Source of the DNA: Effrenium voratum
Lineage: Eukaryota; Sar; Dinophyceae; Suessiales; Symbiodiniaceae
Assembly (NCBI GenBank): GCA_963377175.1
Contig: CAUJNA010002112.1
Span: 2,124,249-2,188,248, forward strand
Length of the DNA stretch: 64,000 nucleotides
Reading direction: 5' to 3'
The notes under the pieces are model-generated. The model had not been told where the DNA came from, made no database searches, and saw only the letters and a program-made list of their open reading frames with translations. The position numbers were made by a program, and so were the translations under genes. This document shows, piece after piece, positions 32,501 through 44,800 of the stretch (its first letter is position 1; the number at the start of each line of letters is the position of its first letter).

Positions 32501-33935
32501 GGATTAATGCATGCCTTCCACCATCGAAGCTGAGATCGGACCCTCATCGGTACTTTGTTTGAAGACTGGCTACAGTCGGGGGAGTCGTGGCTTACCAGCA
32601 GCCTTTACCTCAATGCCACAAAATCGTTTGAGCAACGGAAGAAGGGCAAAATGGTGATGAAGACCTACAACGATTTGAAAAAGATGTTTGGACCTGCGAT
32701 GGCTAAAGAGCTGCGCACTCGGAAGAAGGAGTTGGAGGAGAAACGTAAGCCGGACGAGCAGCCCTGGTGCATGCCTCATCCTGACTTCCCGCAGAGCCAG
32801 GACACGTTTTGGTTTTAACCCAACCCTGTTTGTTCGAGGGGGGCCAACCCACCTTCGTCGAAAAACGAAAGGAGATGGAACTGTTCAGGGTGTTCGACAG
32901 CTTGGAGTATGTGGACAAAGAAGTCGACAAGATTGAGAGTGGCATCAACGCTTCTGGCTCCCTGGATGCGCAGCAAACAGCTGAGATCCTGCTCCCTGAC
33001 ATAAAGTTACTAACAGGTGGTTTTCAAGACCTCGAAAATGCATTTCTCAAAAATATTTAAGACTCCAACACCTGCCGTTTGAACCTGGTCGGAGGCCTGC
33101 TTTCGGCGTGTCAAGGCTGCGTGACGGCTCTTCGTCAACGGCAGTGGTCCCACAGGGCCCCGCGCCGAGCGTGAACCAGGCACCTGGATCCGCAGGTGAC
33201 GATGGCAAGACTGCCAAGCGAAAGCCAAAGCCCGCTACATGGTCGAAGTTGGTGTCTGGCAAGATTCAGGCGCTCAGCAGCAAACTCACCGACATCATGA
33301 GCTGGAACACCAAACTACAGACCTCCTCATTGCCCCTTGAAAGCAACGGATCCAAAATTTTGTTTTCTTCACGTGGAAGGTCATTTAAATACTGAGTGAC
33401 CCAATCAACGCTAGCTGAAACAATCAGCAGGTCTCCTGAGCTGATGGGTGGCTACAACTCTGAGCTTGATATATGCAAGAAGGCTCTTGAAGAATGCAAG
33501 ACCCGGCTTGAGACACTCTACGCCAAAATCGATGAGGATGAGATCAACAAATGCCAAGTTCGCAGGGACGAATACTATGTGGCTCTCAGGAGTGCAGACT
33601 CGGCTGCTGACAAGCTGGCAGGTTCCCTGAAGACTATCAAGGTTGCCATCGCACTCTAACCAAAATATGGTGGCAAAATCAAGCTGCGTGCTTTTTCAAC
33701 ACTACAAGCTTCCTTGTTTGTGTGGACCTCGCCTCCTTAGTCACATTGCAAGTCTTGGGACCTTTAAACTGGGTGGACCTCATTTCCAGGGACTCAAAAT
33801 TTGGGGAAGACATGTATTCTAGCCCCATCCCAAACCCCTTCCCTGTTTTGTGTCGGGGGTCAAGCCTCGTTTTTTTGGCTAGCTCAGGCACCGCCGAAGC
33901 CGAAGGCTAAGCCCAAAGCAAAGGCTGCTGCATGA
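29599..33935 (+). CDS. Multi-exon gene, coiled-coil protein with basic tail, unknown function
   Basis: Probable exons, read from frames and AG|G or AG|GT junctions, are: about 29599-29838 (MVGKNKYMDKSPPRN start, Ser/Pro/Lys-rich); 30414-31440 (long helical part with ERQVIELEKMEADTN and EAKKIEELQNALVELREK, then degenerate GQDPNLEASTKGVPPADAT repeats); 31552-31666; 31897 to about 32060; about 32550-32806 (FEDWLQSGESWLTSS, KMFGPAMAKELRTRKKELEE); about 32872-33016; about 33105-33330 (KTAKRKPKPATWSKL); about 33430-33641; and 33888-33935 (APPKPKAKPKAKAAA and stop). Coiled coils and basic tracts suggest a nucleic-acid-binding or structural protein. It resembles unannotated dinoflagellate proteins, but I cannot name it. 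The next gene starts 210 bp downstream on the same strand. Individual borders are approximate. Confidence 0.55.
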
Positions 33936-34145
33936 GCTGATCGACCATGAGTGGTCCTCCGGCACTGGGTGTGGAGGGGCCCCGGCTTCTAGTAACAGCA
34001 TGTTTTCAAATTAAATTGTGTTGTGAAATCCTCTAGATTCCAACCGTGGGCCTGATGCTGCATCTCAAGTTTGAACACATGGCGCTCGTTGGTTTTCCAG
34101 CGACTATATAGTTTTGGATCCTGCTCACTGCCCACTAGCGAGCCC

Positions 34146-36473
34146 ATGGCCACTTCAGAAAACGAGTTTGGCAAGCGCGCAACTGTTCGGACCTGGTTTA
34201 TGGGCTTCCGGGCCAGTGAACGGGCTGATCATGCAACCAGGGGAGTTCCAGTATTCAATCATGAATACACCGTGAACGTGTTGGAAGCCGCCGGCGCAAA
34301 AGATCCGCGCATGCCGCAGCATCTGGTCGATTCGACACCGAAATTAGTTTGTGTTGTGGTTCCGTGCGCAGGTGCCCGGAACCTGTCCCAAGAGAAGACA
34401 TCGCCTCTCTACTCGTACCTTCTGGAAAGGACTGGCCTTGGAGAGCCCTTGGCCGCAACAAGAACTGTCCACTTCTGAATTTGGAATTTGGGCACACACA
34501 CACGTGCAGCGCCACTGACATGACGCTTGCTGAGTATCAATCCTTCCAATCTTCCCGGGATTTCCTTCATGCGGTGGCCAAGGCAGGGTTTAATGCCACA
34601 TTGTCGTTGGGCCCCGGATCTTTCACTGGGCTGGTGCTCCAGGAGTTCAGGTTCCATGGCGTTCGCCTTCGAGGTCCATGCGCCAAACTCAAGACTGCTG
34701 GAAGATCAGGCCTCCACTCAAGCAACATCCAAAGGGACATGATGAGACAAGTTCTATCAAACAACGCGGATCAGGCCCCTCAGCTGCCATGTTTTTAAAC
34801 CTGAGAAATCGCGAGTCGTTGTGTTTCATGAGGTTCCGATTGATGAGGTGGAAGTTCCCATCCAGAAAGAGCGAGGGGTGAACGGTACTGAAATCAGGCG
34901 TGTTTGTTGCAATGTACTTGCTTGTTAGCAAGTTCATTGTGCAGGAAAATGCCTGTCGTACTTCCCCATCGTCTCCTACCATGGCTGGTGAGATCCAGGG
35001 TCTTCCCAGAAATCACAGAAGATGAAGTAAAACAGTTCTGGCAACATTTGAGGGATGTGGGCTGCAGCTATGCCCGGACATCTTCCGAACCTCTTGCCCA
35101 TCCATGCTGGTTGTGGGGTGATGACTGCGTTTACAATGAGTTGGGCCAAAAGCTGGTTGTGGTATGCATGGGGGCGATACTGGACACCAGAACTTTGTCC
35201 TGGGAATGCTGCTGGCCTCTTTTTGTATACAGGGCGGATCCTTGGCAACCAAAAATAGCATCGCAATTAATCATAAGTCCAGGGCAACCCAATGTCCACG
35301 ATTGACCGTTGGCCTAGGAATGCAGTGTGGGGTTTCCTACACTGCAAGCGTTTTTGCAGCCTGCCCCTTTACTGCATGCTCAGACCACCTTCACCCTGCC
35401 CCGTCCTGCATCGTGACGCCTGCGAGCCAAGGTTGTCGAATCGTTGAAGCTGCTGAACTCAGGGGTCCCAATTGGACAAGGCGAAGAAGGTGACATCCAC
35501 GCGATGGTTTGCCATATTCAAGGGGACTGGAAATTTCAGAAGGAGTTTAGCTTGAGTCGCATGATGGGCACTGTATTCATGGCCCGTGCGTCATGATTGG
35601 CCGTAGACCTTTGTCGCAAGGAGTGGCTGAACTTGCAGAGATCTTGGAACTCCCGTTCCATGTGTTTCCATTGTGACGCAAAGAAGGAGGACTATGCCAA
35701 TATTTCGGCCGTGCTAGCAGGGATACCACGCCAAGACACCCGAGACAGCTTCGTTTCTGAGTGCTGCAAAAGGCCAGTTAGCCCCCTGGCATTTTTGACA
35801 GGTGGCGCATATCACATGATGGTTTGAGACATCTCTGAATCTGTTTGACTCGCATTTAAGGCCCTCTAGCGGATCTTCCATCGTTTTCACCACAAATGGT
35901 GAAATGGTGCTCAATGCACGTGATAAATCTCGGAGTGGGGTTGGTGCTGGAGGGCGGTGTGTTTGAGGAGTTGTTGGAAGGGGACTACAACATTTGGGGA
36001 GGTGTAGGGCTATCCACAACGACTCGCCTATGCATTGCTCACGAAGAATATTTGGCCTGGTGTCGGAGAAACAAGATCACGCGCCTTTAGCTGTTATAAG
36101 AAGTTGGCCTCAAGCAAATAGCCATCCATGATTTCAACAAACTCTCTTGCACTTGCCGGAGGCAGTCGCAGCCGAAGTTTACGCCTGCCAAGTTGCGAGT
36201 CCACCATTCGCCGTATCCAACATTGCAAGCAAAAGCATTTAACGCTTCTTGGGTGCAAACTATGCAATTCCTTGATTTGAATGAGGCATTGTACGCACTA
36301 GCGTTTCTGACATCCAAGGCTCGAATAGTCTGCGCATGGCTTTCCGAAGTCACACTGGAGCTTGCGAATGAGAAGGGCCCTGCAGATCAGAATTTGGGGC
36401 TTATCGCTTCTGCATTGTCGCTTGCGGACAAGTTGAAACATCATATACTTCTGAGTGGCCTTGACCCTTGAAA
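34146..36473 (+). CDS. Multi-exon gene, unknown protein with WGDD, CFHC and YPTLQAKAFN motifs
   Basis: A start is likely at 34146 (MATSENEFGKRATVR; ATG in a ccATGG context). Further exon-like frames are 34515-34750 (TLAEYQSFQSSRDFLHAVAK), 34797-34878 (SRVVVFHEVPIDEVEVPIQ), 34944-35238 (MPVVLPHRLLPWLV, HPCWLWGDDCVYNELGQKL, then AILDTRTLSWECCWPLF), 35478-35586 (IQGDWKFQKEFSLSR), 35594-35800 (SMCFHCDAKKEDY), 35867-36090 (MVKWCSMHVINLGVGLVLEGG) and 36127-36473 (CTCRRQ, SPYPTLQAKAFNA). The Cys pairs could bind metal. The layout resembles a high-copy unannotated dinoflagellate family that I suspect, without proof, to be transposon-derived. Two or three joins are uncertain because introns are read by eye. 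Confidence 0.5.
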
Positions 36474-36479
36474 CTCGCA

Positions 36480-36796
36480 GGGTGGTTACTCTGCCCAGGT
36501 GGCACCTGTCGCAGTGGCACGCGGTCTGCGAGAGCTGCCAGCTCTACCTCAGCCCCGGCCAGGCGACGCAAATGCAAGCCTTGGGCGAGCCTTAGCCAGA
36601 ATGCAAACTCAACCAATTGAACGCTTGTTCTTTGAAGGGGGCCTGATCTATTTCAGGATGGCTTCGTTTCTGCCTACCTGGCCCTTGCTGATTCAGCTGT
36701 GCAAGCTGGGAAGCTGCGCTACCCCGTACGACCAAAGCTACATGTGTCCCAGCTTAGATCCTGTGCCAACACATCGTTGCACGCCTCATAGATGAC
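36480..36796 (+). CDS. Possible last exon of the preceding gene
   Basis: After an AG at 36480 the frame reads YSAQVAPVAVARGLRELPAL, then PRPGDANASLGRALARMQTQ and IERLFFEGG, and ends after TPHR at 36796. It is coding-like and in line with the upstream exons, but the join is not proven. Confidence 0.35.
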
Positions 36797-38851
36797 TCGA
36801 ATGTTAACCAAGGGGCTGCAGGAAATTAACTACTGGCAGTGTCAGGAACGAGGCCTGTCACAAATGTGCAGTTCGACAATCTTTTTTTTAGCTTGGCCCC
36901 ATGCTGGAAGAGCCCGCTGGCTCACTCAGGAATTTGTTCTCGATTTTACCACGGCTTTGCCACGGAGGATTTCGTGGGAAAGATGGCTGGTCAGCGGCTA
37001 AGAACTTGTCAACTTTAAACATGAGAATTTAGCAACACCTGCCGCGCTGAGGGCTGGCTTCTGGTTGCCACAAGCATGTGCTCGAAGGGGCGGTTCTCCG
37101 CCGATACTTCATGGGGAGCCTTCCTTTGCACTGGCATGAGCAAGTAGTCAGGCAAACTTGGCCTTGCCTTTGTCTAAGGATTCAAAACCACATGCAGCGG
37201 GGGGATTTTGATGACTTCTCAGACTCCGATAGCTGAAGGGCAAACTGAGCTGAGAGCCGAACACAGCTTGTCGGCTGAGCTGTGGGGACTTGAGAAAAAA
37301 TGGCCCGCGGCAGGCGGGCGTGAGTGTGCTTCTCAAACCCTGGGCCCCCAAAAGTTCACTAGCACGGTCGGGGCTCAGAAATGTCCCTCAGCATGGTCGC
37401 AACTTCAATGTACATTCTAAGAACGTACGCTGGACCCTTAGGGTTATGAAGGTCACCGGTTCCCTGAGTTGACAACTCTCGGGTACCCCTCCTATTTTCC
37501 CTTCGCCCCATCCAGACGTTCCACTGTGTTGGGTAGGTAGGCTTAGGCCGCGGCAGTTTCTGGAAGGAATCAAGCCAAAGACAGAAACTCTGCCCTGTTG
37601 CAGACGAAAGTGGTTGGCTTCTGTAGGCCAGCGGCAGTTTCCGGAAGGAATCAAGCCAAAGACAGAAACTTTTGGGGGGCAGGGGTTGGGTTTAAGCCTG
37701 CTTTAGGCTGGTTTTCCTGGCCTTCCCGCCAGGAAGGAGCTTCCCTTTGAGAGCGTGGAGGCCGGCATCTCCTACTTGCAGCTCAAGGCAGATGAGGAGG
37801 CGGCGGCGAAGCGCAAGTGGCCTGGCATCTGCTAAACCCTGGAGTCGGATCGGGCCCGAAAAAACCGCCGGAAACCAAAGGGTTTGAAGGACCAAAGTCG
37901 TTTGGATGCGGGTTTGGGCTGCTATTGAACCAATAAGTATCTCAGGGCATGATGTTTTATGTTAAGGCCTTTTGTTGTTTTCCCCCACCTAGCGACAGCT
38001 CGGTGAATTTTCGCCAATCCTCGGGTGGGTTGTGCAGGTCCCGAAGGATTGGACTTTCCCAAGAAACCCTGCTTGTTCTTGTCTTTTATGGTTTTCAACT
38101 TGTTGGTTCGTTCCAATCTGGACACATGGTTAGTGAGGGGCCAAAGAGTATTAGTTTAAACCTGTCAAGGCTTTTGGAGGCTTCCCTGTGCGTCCAGTTG
38201 CGCACTATTCTAGCTAAACTGGGGGCACCGTCAGAAGCAACACATATCTGGACAAGAGGCAAACAACGACCAATTCATTGGGCATTTGCAGTAGTTGCTT
38301 TGCCACAACAAGGGCTCTGAAACGGCAATCCGTAAGACTTGTCGGTTGTGAAGGCATTTGGTGCCCTCGTGGTTTTCTGATAGGGATCAAGCACCATGGT
38401 CAGTAACAGCGATACAGTGGGGTAAGATGTGCTGGTTCCAAAGAGGTTGTATAAACGGTATGAGCGACAAGTGGGCAAGACGAATTCAGTGAGATCTGCA
38501 GCTTCAGGAAAACAAGCCGTACGATTGATGTGTTCCCCGCTATAAGTATCCTTATAAACGTGCAAGCATCCAAGTGTGTTTGCACTTGCTTGAGGTTCTT
38601 GCTGGTCTACAAGTCCCGCTGCTGTTTGTTGAGTCCACCCTGTGGTGTTTTTGAGCCTTGCCAGGTCGTAGAGAGCCTTTCCACCTCTGTATTGCTTCAA
38701 CAAAGTAGCGGGGATGTGAGATTGAACAGCTCAGGAGACGATGGGCAACCCCCCTTATGAAAGGGGATGTAACTGGAGAGGTGAACTTTGCAGGAATATT
38801 GGACATTACACCCCTTTTAGAAGAAACAATCCAAAACAACCACCGGAACAA
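36797..38851. other. Non-coding stretch before the satellite
   Basis: No gene is supported. A local duplication (cggcagtttctggaaggaat followed by aagccaaagacagaaact) occurs at about 37546-37590 and 37628-37670. The segment 37355-37450 shares wording, in reverse orientation, with 20795-20895. Confidence 0.5.
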
Positions 38852-41800
38852 AAACATACCTCCGGAAGAGTAAAGTGAATTCACAACACGTCCCTTGAAG
38901 GCAAAAAAGCATACCTCCGGAAAAGAAAAAAAATCACAACATGTCCCTTGAAGGGCGACAAAAACATACCTCGGGAAAAGGAAAGTGAATTCACAACACT
39001 CAGGAAAGGTAAAGTGAATCCACAACACGTCCCTTGAAGGGAAAAACAACATACCTCCGGAAAAGTAAAGTGATTTCACAACACGTCCCTTGAAGGGCAA
39101 AAACACATACCTCCGGAAAAGTGAAGTGAATTCACAACACGTCCCTTGAAGGGCAAAAAAACATACCTCCGGAAAAGTAAAATGAATTCACAACACGTCC
39201 CTTGAAGGGCAAAAAAACATACCTCCAGAAAAGTAAAGTGAATTCACAACACGTCCCTTGAAGGGCAAAAAAACATACCTCCGGAAAAGTAAAGTGAATT
39301 CACAACACGTCCCTTGAAGGGCAAAAGCACATACCTCCGGAAAAGTCAAATGAATTCACAACACGCCCCTGGAAGAGGAAAAAACACATACCTCCGGAAA
39401 AGTAATGTTAATTCACACCACAAAATATATCTCCGGAAAAGTAAAGAGAATCCACAACACGTCCCTGGAAGGGCCAAAAAACAAACCTCCGGAAAAGTAA
39501 AGTGAACTCACAACACGTCCCTTGAAGGGCAAAAAAGCATACCTCCGAAAGTAAAGTGAATTCACAACACGTCCCTTGAAGGGCAAAACAACATACCTCC
39601 GGAAAAGTAAAGTGAATCCACAGCACGTCCCTTGAAGGGCAAAAAACATACCTCCGGAAAAGTAAAGTGAATTCACAACACGTCCGTTGACGAGCAAAAA
39701 ACATACTTCTGGAAAAGTAAAATCAATTCACAACACGTCCCTTGAAGGGCAACAAAACAGATGTCCGGAAAAGTAAAGTGAATTCACGACACGTCCCTTG
39801 AAGGGCAACAAAACAGATGTCCGGAAAAGTAAAGTGAATTCACGACACGTCCCTTGAAGGGCAAAAAAACATACCTCCGGAAAAGTAAAGTGAATTCACA
39901 ACACGTCCCTTGAAGGGCAAAACACATACCTCCGGAAAAGTAAAGTGAATTCACAACACGTCCCTTGAAGGGCAAAAAAACATACCTCCGGAAAAGTAAC
40001 ATGAATTGACCACACGTCCCTTGAAGGGCAAAAAACATACCTCCGGAAAAGTAAAGTGAATTCACAACACGTCCCTTGAAGGGCAAAAATACATACCTCC
40101 GGAAAAGTAAAGTGAATTCACAACACGTCCCTTGAAGGGCAAAAAAACATACCTCCGGAAAAGTAAAGTGAATTCACAACACGTCACTTGAAGGGCAAAA
40201 GACACACCTCCGGAAAAGTTAAATGACTTCACAACACGTCCCTTGAAGAGCAAAAAAACATACCTCCGGAAAAGTAAAGTGAATTCACAACACGTCCCTT
40301 GAAGGGCAAACAAACATGCCTCCGGAAAAGTAAAGTGAATTCACCACACGTCCCTTGAAGGGCAAAACGCATACCTCCGGAAAAGTAAAGAGAAATCACC
40401 ACACGTCCCTTGAAGGGCAAAAACACATACCTCCGGAAAAGTAAAGTGAATTCACAGCACGTCCCTTGAAGGGCAAAAAAACATACCTCCGGAAAAGTTA
40501 AATGAATTCACAACACGTCCCTTGAAGGGCAAAAAACACACCTCCGGAAAAGTAAAGCGAATTCACAACACGTCCCTTGAAGGGCAAAAACACATACCTC
40601 CGGAAAAGTAAGGTGAATTCACAGCACGTCCCTTGAAGGGCAAAAAACGTACCTCCGGAAACGTAACATGAATTCGCCACACGTCCCTTGAAGGGCAAAA
40701 AAGCATACCTCCGGAAAAGTAAAGTGAATTCACAACACGTCCCTTGAAGGGCAAAAACATACCTCCGGAAAAGTAAAGTGAATTCACAACACGTCCCTTG
40801 AAGGGCAAAAAAGCTTACCTCCGCAAAAGTAAAGTGAATTCACAACACGTCCCTTGAAGGGCCACAGAACATACCTCCGGAAAAGTAAAGTGAATTCACA
40901 ACACGTCCCTTGAGGGGCAACAAAACATACCTCGGGAAAAGTAAAGTGATTTCACAACACGTCCCTTGAAGGGCAACAAAACATACCTCCGGAAAAGTAA
41001 AGTGAATTCACAACACGCCCCTTGAAGGGCAAAAAAGCATACCTCCGGAAAAGTAAAATGAATTCACAACACGTCCCTTGAAGGGCAAAAGCACATACCT
41101 CCGGAAAAGTAAGCTGAATTCACAACACGTCCCTTGAAGGGCAACAGAACATACCTGCGGAAAAGTAAAGTGAATTCACAACACGTCCCTTGAAGGGCAA
41201 CAGAACATACCTCCGGAAAAGTAAAGTGAATTCACAACACGTCCCTTGACGGGCAAAAAAACATAACTTGTAAAATGAAATCACCACACGTCCCTTGAAG
41301 GGCAAAGAAACATACCTCCGGAAAAGTAAAGTGAATTCACAACACGTCCCTTGAAGGGCAAGAAACATACCTCCGGAAAAGTAAAGTGAATTCACCACAC
41401 GTCCCTTGAAGGGCAAAAGCACATACCTCCGGAAAAGTAAAGTGAATTCACAACACGTCCCTTGAAGAGCAAAAAAACATACCTCCGGAAAAGTAACATG
41501 AGTTCACCACACGTCCCTTAAAGGGCAAAAAACATACCTCCGGAAAAGTATAGTGAATTCACAACACGTCCCTTGAAGGGCAAAAAAATTCCTTCGGAAA
41601 AGTAAAGTGAATTCACCACACGTCCCTTGAAGGGCAAAAAGCATACCTCGGGAAAAGTAAAGTGAATTCACAACACGTCCCTTGAAGGGCAAAAAAACAC
41701 ACCTCCGGAAAAGTAATGTTAATTCACACCACAAAATATATCTCCGGAAAAGTAAAGTGAATCCACAACACGCCCCTTGAAGGGCCAAAAAACAAACCTC

Positions 41801-44800
41801 CGGAAAAGTAAAGTGAACTCACAACACGTCCCTTGAAGGGCAAAAAAGCATACCTTGGGAAAAGTAAAGTGAATTCACAACACGTCCCTTGAAGGGCAAA
41901 AAAATATACCTCCGGAAAAGTACAATGAATTCACCACACGTCCCTTGAAGGGCAAAAAGCATACCGCGGGAAAAGTAAAGTGAATTCACCACACGTCCCT
42001 TGAAGGGCAAAAAAGCATACCTCCGGAAAAGTAAAGTGAATTCACAACACGTCCTTTGAAGGGCAAAAAACATACCTCGGGAAAAGTAAAGTGAATTCAC
42101 AACACGTCCCTTGAAGGGCAAAAAGCATACCTCCGGAAAAGTACAGTGAATTCACAACACGTCCCTTGAAGGGCAAAAAAACATACCTCCGGAAAAGTAA
42201 AGTGAATTCACAACACGTCCCTTGAAGGGCCAAAAAACATACCTCCGGAAAAGTAAAGTGAATTCACAACACGTCCCTTGAAGGGCAAAAAAACATACCT
42301 CCGGAAAAGTAAAGTGAATTCACAACACGTCCCTTGAAGGGCAAAAAACACACCTTCGGAAAAGTAAAGTGAATTCACAACACGTCCCTTCAAGGGCAAC
42401 AAAAACATACCTCGGGAAAAGTAAAGTGAATTCACCACATGTCCCTTGAAGGGCAAACAAAACATACCTCGGGAAAAGTAAAGTGAATTCACCACACGTC
42501 CCTTGAAGGGCAAAAAATATCCCTCCGGAAAAGTAAAGTGAATTCACAACACGTCCCTTGAAGGGCAACAAAACATACCTCGGGAAAAGTAAAGTGAATT
42601 CACCACACGTCCCTTGAAGGGCAAAAAGCATACCTCGGGAAAAGTAAAGTGAATTCACCACACGTCCCTTGAAGGGCAAAAAAACATGCCTCGGGAAAAG
42701 TAAAGTGAATTCACCACACGTCCCTTGAAGGGCAAAAAAAACATACCTCGGGAAAAGTACAGTGAATTCACCACACGTCCCTTGAAGGGCAAAAAAACAT
42801 ACCTCGGGAAAAGTAAAGTGAACTCACCACACGTCCCTTGAAGGGCAAAAACACATACCTCGGGAAAAGTAAAGTGAATTCACCACATGTCCCTTGAAGG
42901 GCAAAAAAACATACCTCGGGGAAAGTAAAGTGAATTCACCACACGTCCCTTGAAGGGCAAAAAGCATACCTCCGGAAAATTAAAGTGAATTCACAACACG
43001 TCCCTTGAAGAGCAAAAAAACATACCTCCGGAAAAGTAACATGAATTCACTGCACGTCCCTTAAAGGGCAAAAAACATACCTCCGGAAAAGTATAGTGAA
43101 TTCACAACACGTCCCTTGAAGGGCAAAAAAAATCCTTCGGAAAAGTTAAGTGAATTCACCACACGTCCCTTGAAGGGCAAAAAACATACCTCGGGAAAAG
43201 TAACGTGAAGTCACAACGCGCCCCTTGAAGGGCAAAAAAACATACCTCCGGAAAAGTAAAGTGAATTCACCACACGTCCCTTGAAGGGCAAAAAACATAC
43301 CTCCGGAAAAGTAAGATGAATTCACCACACGTCTCTTGAAGGGCAAAAAACATACCTCCGGAAAAGTAAAATGAATTCACCACACGTCCCTTGAAGGGCA
43401 AAAAACATTCCTCCGGAAAAGTAAAGTGAATTCACAACACGTCCCTTGAAGGTCAAAAAAACATACCCCCGGAAAAGTAAAATGAATTCACCACACGTCC
43501 CTTGAAGGGCAAAAAACATTCCTCCGGAAAAGTAAAGTGAATTCGCCACACGTCCCTTGAAGGGCAAAAATACATACCTCCGGAAAAGTAAAGTGAACTC
43601 ACCACACGTCCCTTGAAGGGCAAAAAGCATACCTCGGGAAAAGTAAAGTGAATTCACCACACGTCCCTTGAAGGGCCAAAAAACATACCTCCGGAAAAGT
43701 AAAGTGAATTCACCACACGTCCCTTGAAGGGCAAAAAAGCATGCCTCGGGAAAAGTAAAGTGAATTCACCACACGTCCCTTGAAGGGAAAAAAAGCATAC
43801 CTTGGGAAAAGTAAAGTGAATTCACCACACGTCCCTTGAAGGGCAAAAAACATACCTCGGGAAAGGTAAAGTGAATTCACAACACGTCCCTTGAAGGGCA
43901 AAAAAGCATACCTCCGGAAAAGTAAAGTAAATTCACCACACGTCCCTTGAAGGGCAAAAAAACATACCTCCGGAAAAGTAAAGTGAATTCACAACACGTC
44001 CCTTGAAGGGCAAAAAAACATACCGCGGGAAAAGTAAAGTGAATTCACCACATGTCCCTTGAAGGGCAAACAAAACATACCTCGGGAAAAGTAAAGTGAA
44101 TTCACCACACGTCCCTTGAAGGGCAACAAAACATACCTCCGGAAAAGTAAAGTGAATTCACAACACGTCCCTTGAAGGGCAAAAAAGCGTACCTCGGGAA
44201 AAGTAAAGTGAATTCACCACACGTCCCTTGAAGGGCAAAAAAAACATACCTCGGGAAAAGTAAAGTGAATTCACCACATGTCCCTTGAAGGGCAAAAAAA
44301 CATACCTCGGGGAAAGTAAAGTGAATTCACCACACGTCCCTTGAAGGGCAAAAAAGCATACCTCGGGAAAAGTAAAGTGAGTTCACCACACGTCCCTTGA
44401 AGGGCCAAAAAGCATGCCTCGGGAAAAGTAAAGTGAATTCACCACACGTCCCTTGAAGGGCAAAAAAAGCATACCTCCGGAAAAGTAAATTGAATTCACC
44501 ACACGTCCCTTGAAGGGCCAAAAAGCATGCCTCGGGAAAGGAAAGTGAATTCACCACACGTCCCTTGAAGGGCAAAAAACATACCTCGGGAAAAGTAAAG
44601 TGAATTCACAACACGTCCCTTGAAGGGCAAAAAAAGAATACACCACACGTCCCTTGAAGGGCAAAAAAGCATACCTCGGGAAAGGAAAGTGAATTCACCA
44701 CACGTCCCTTGAAGGGTAAAAAACATACCTCGGGAAAAGTAAAGTGAATTCACAACACGTCCCTTGAAGGGCAAAAAAGCATACCTCAGGAAAAGTAACG

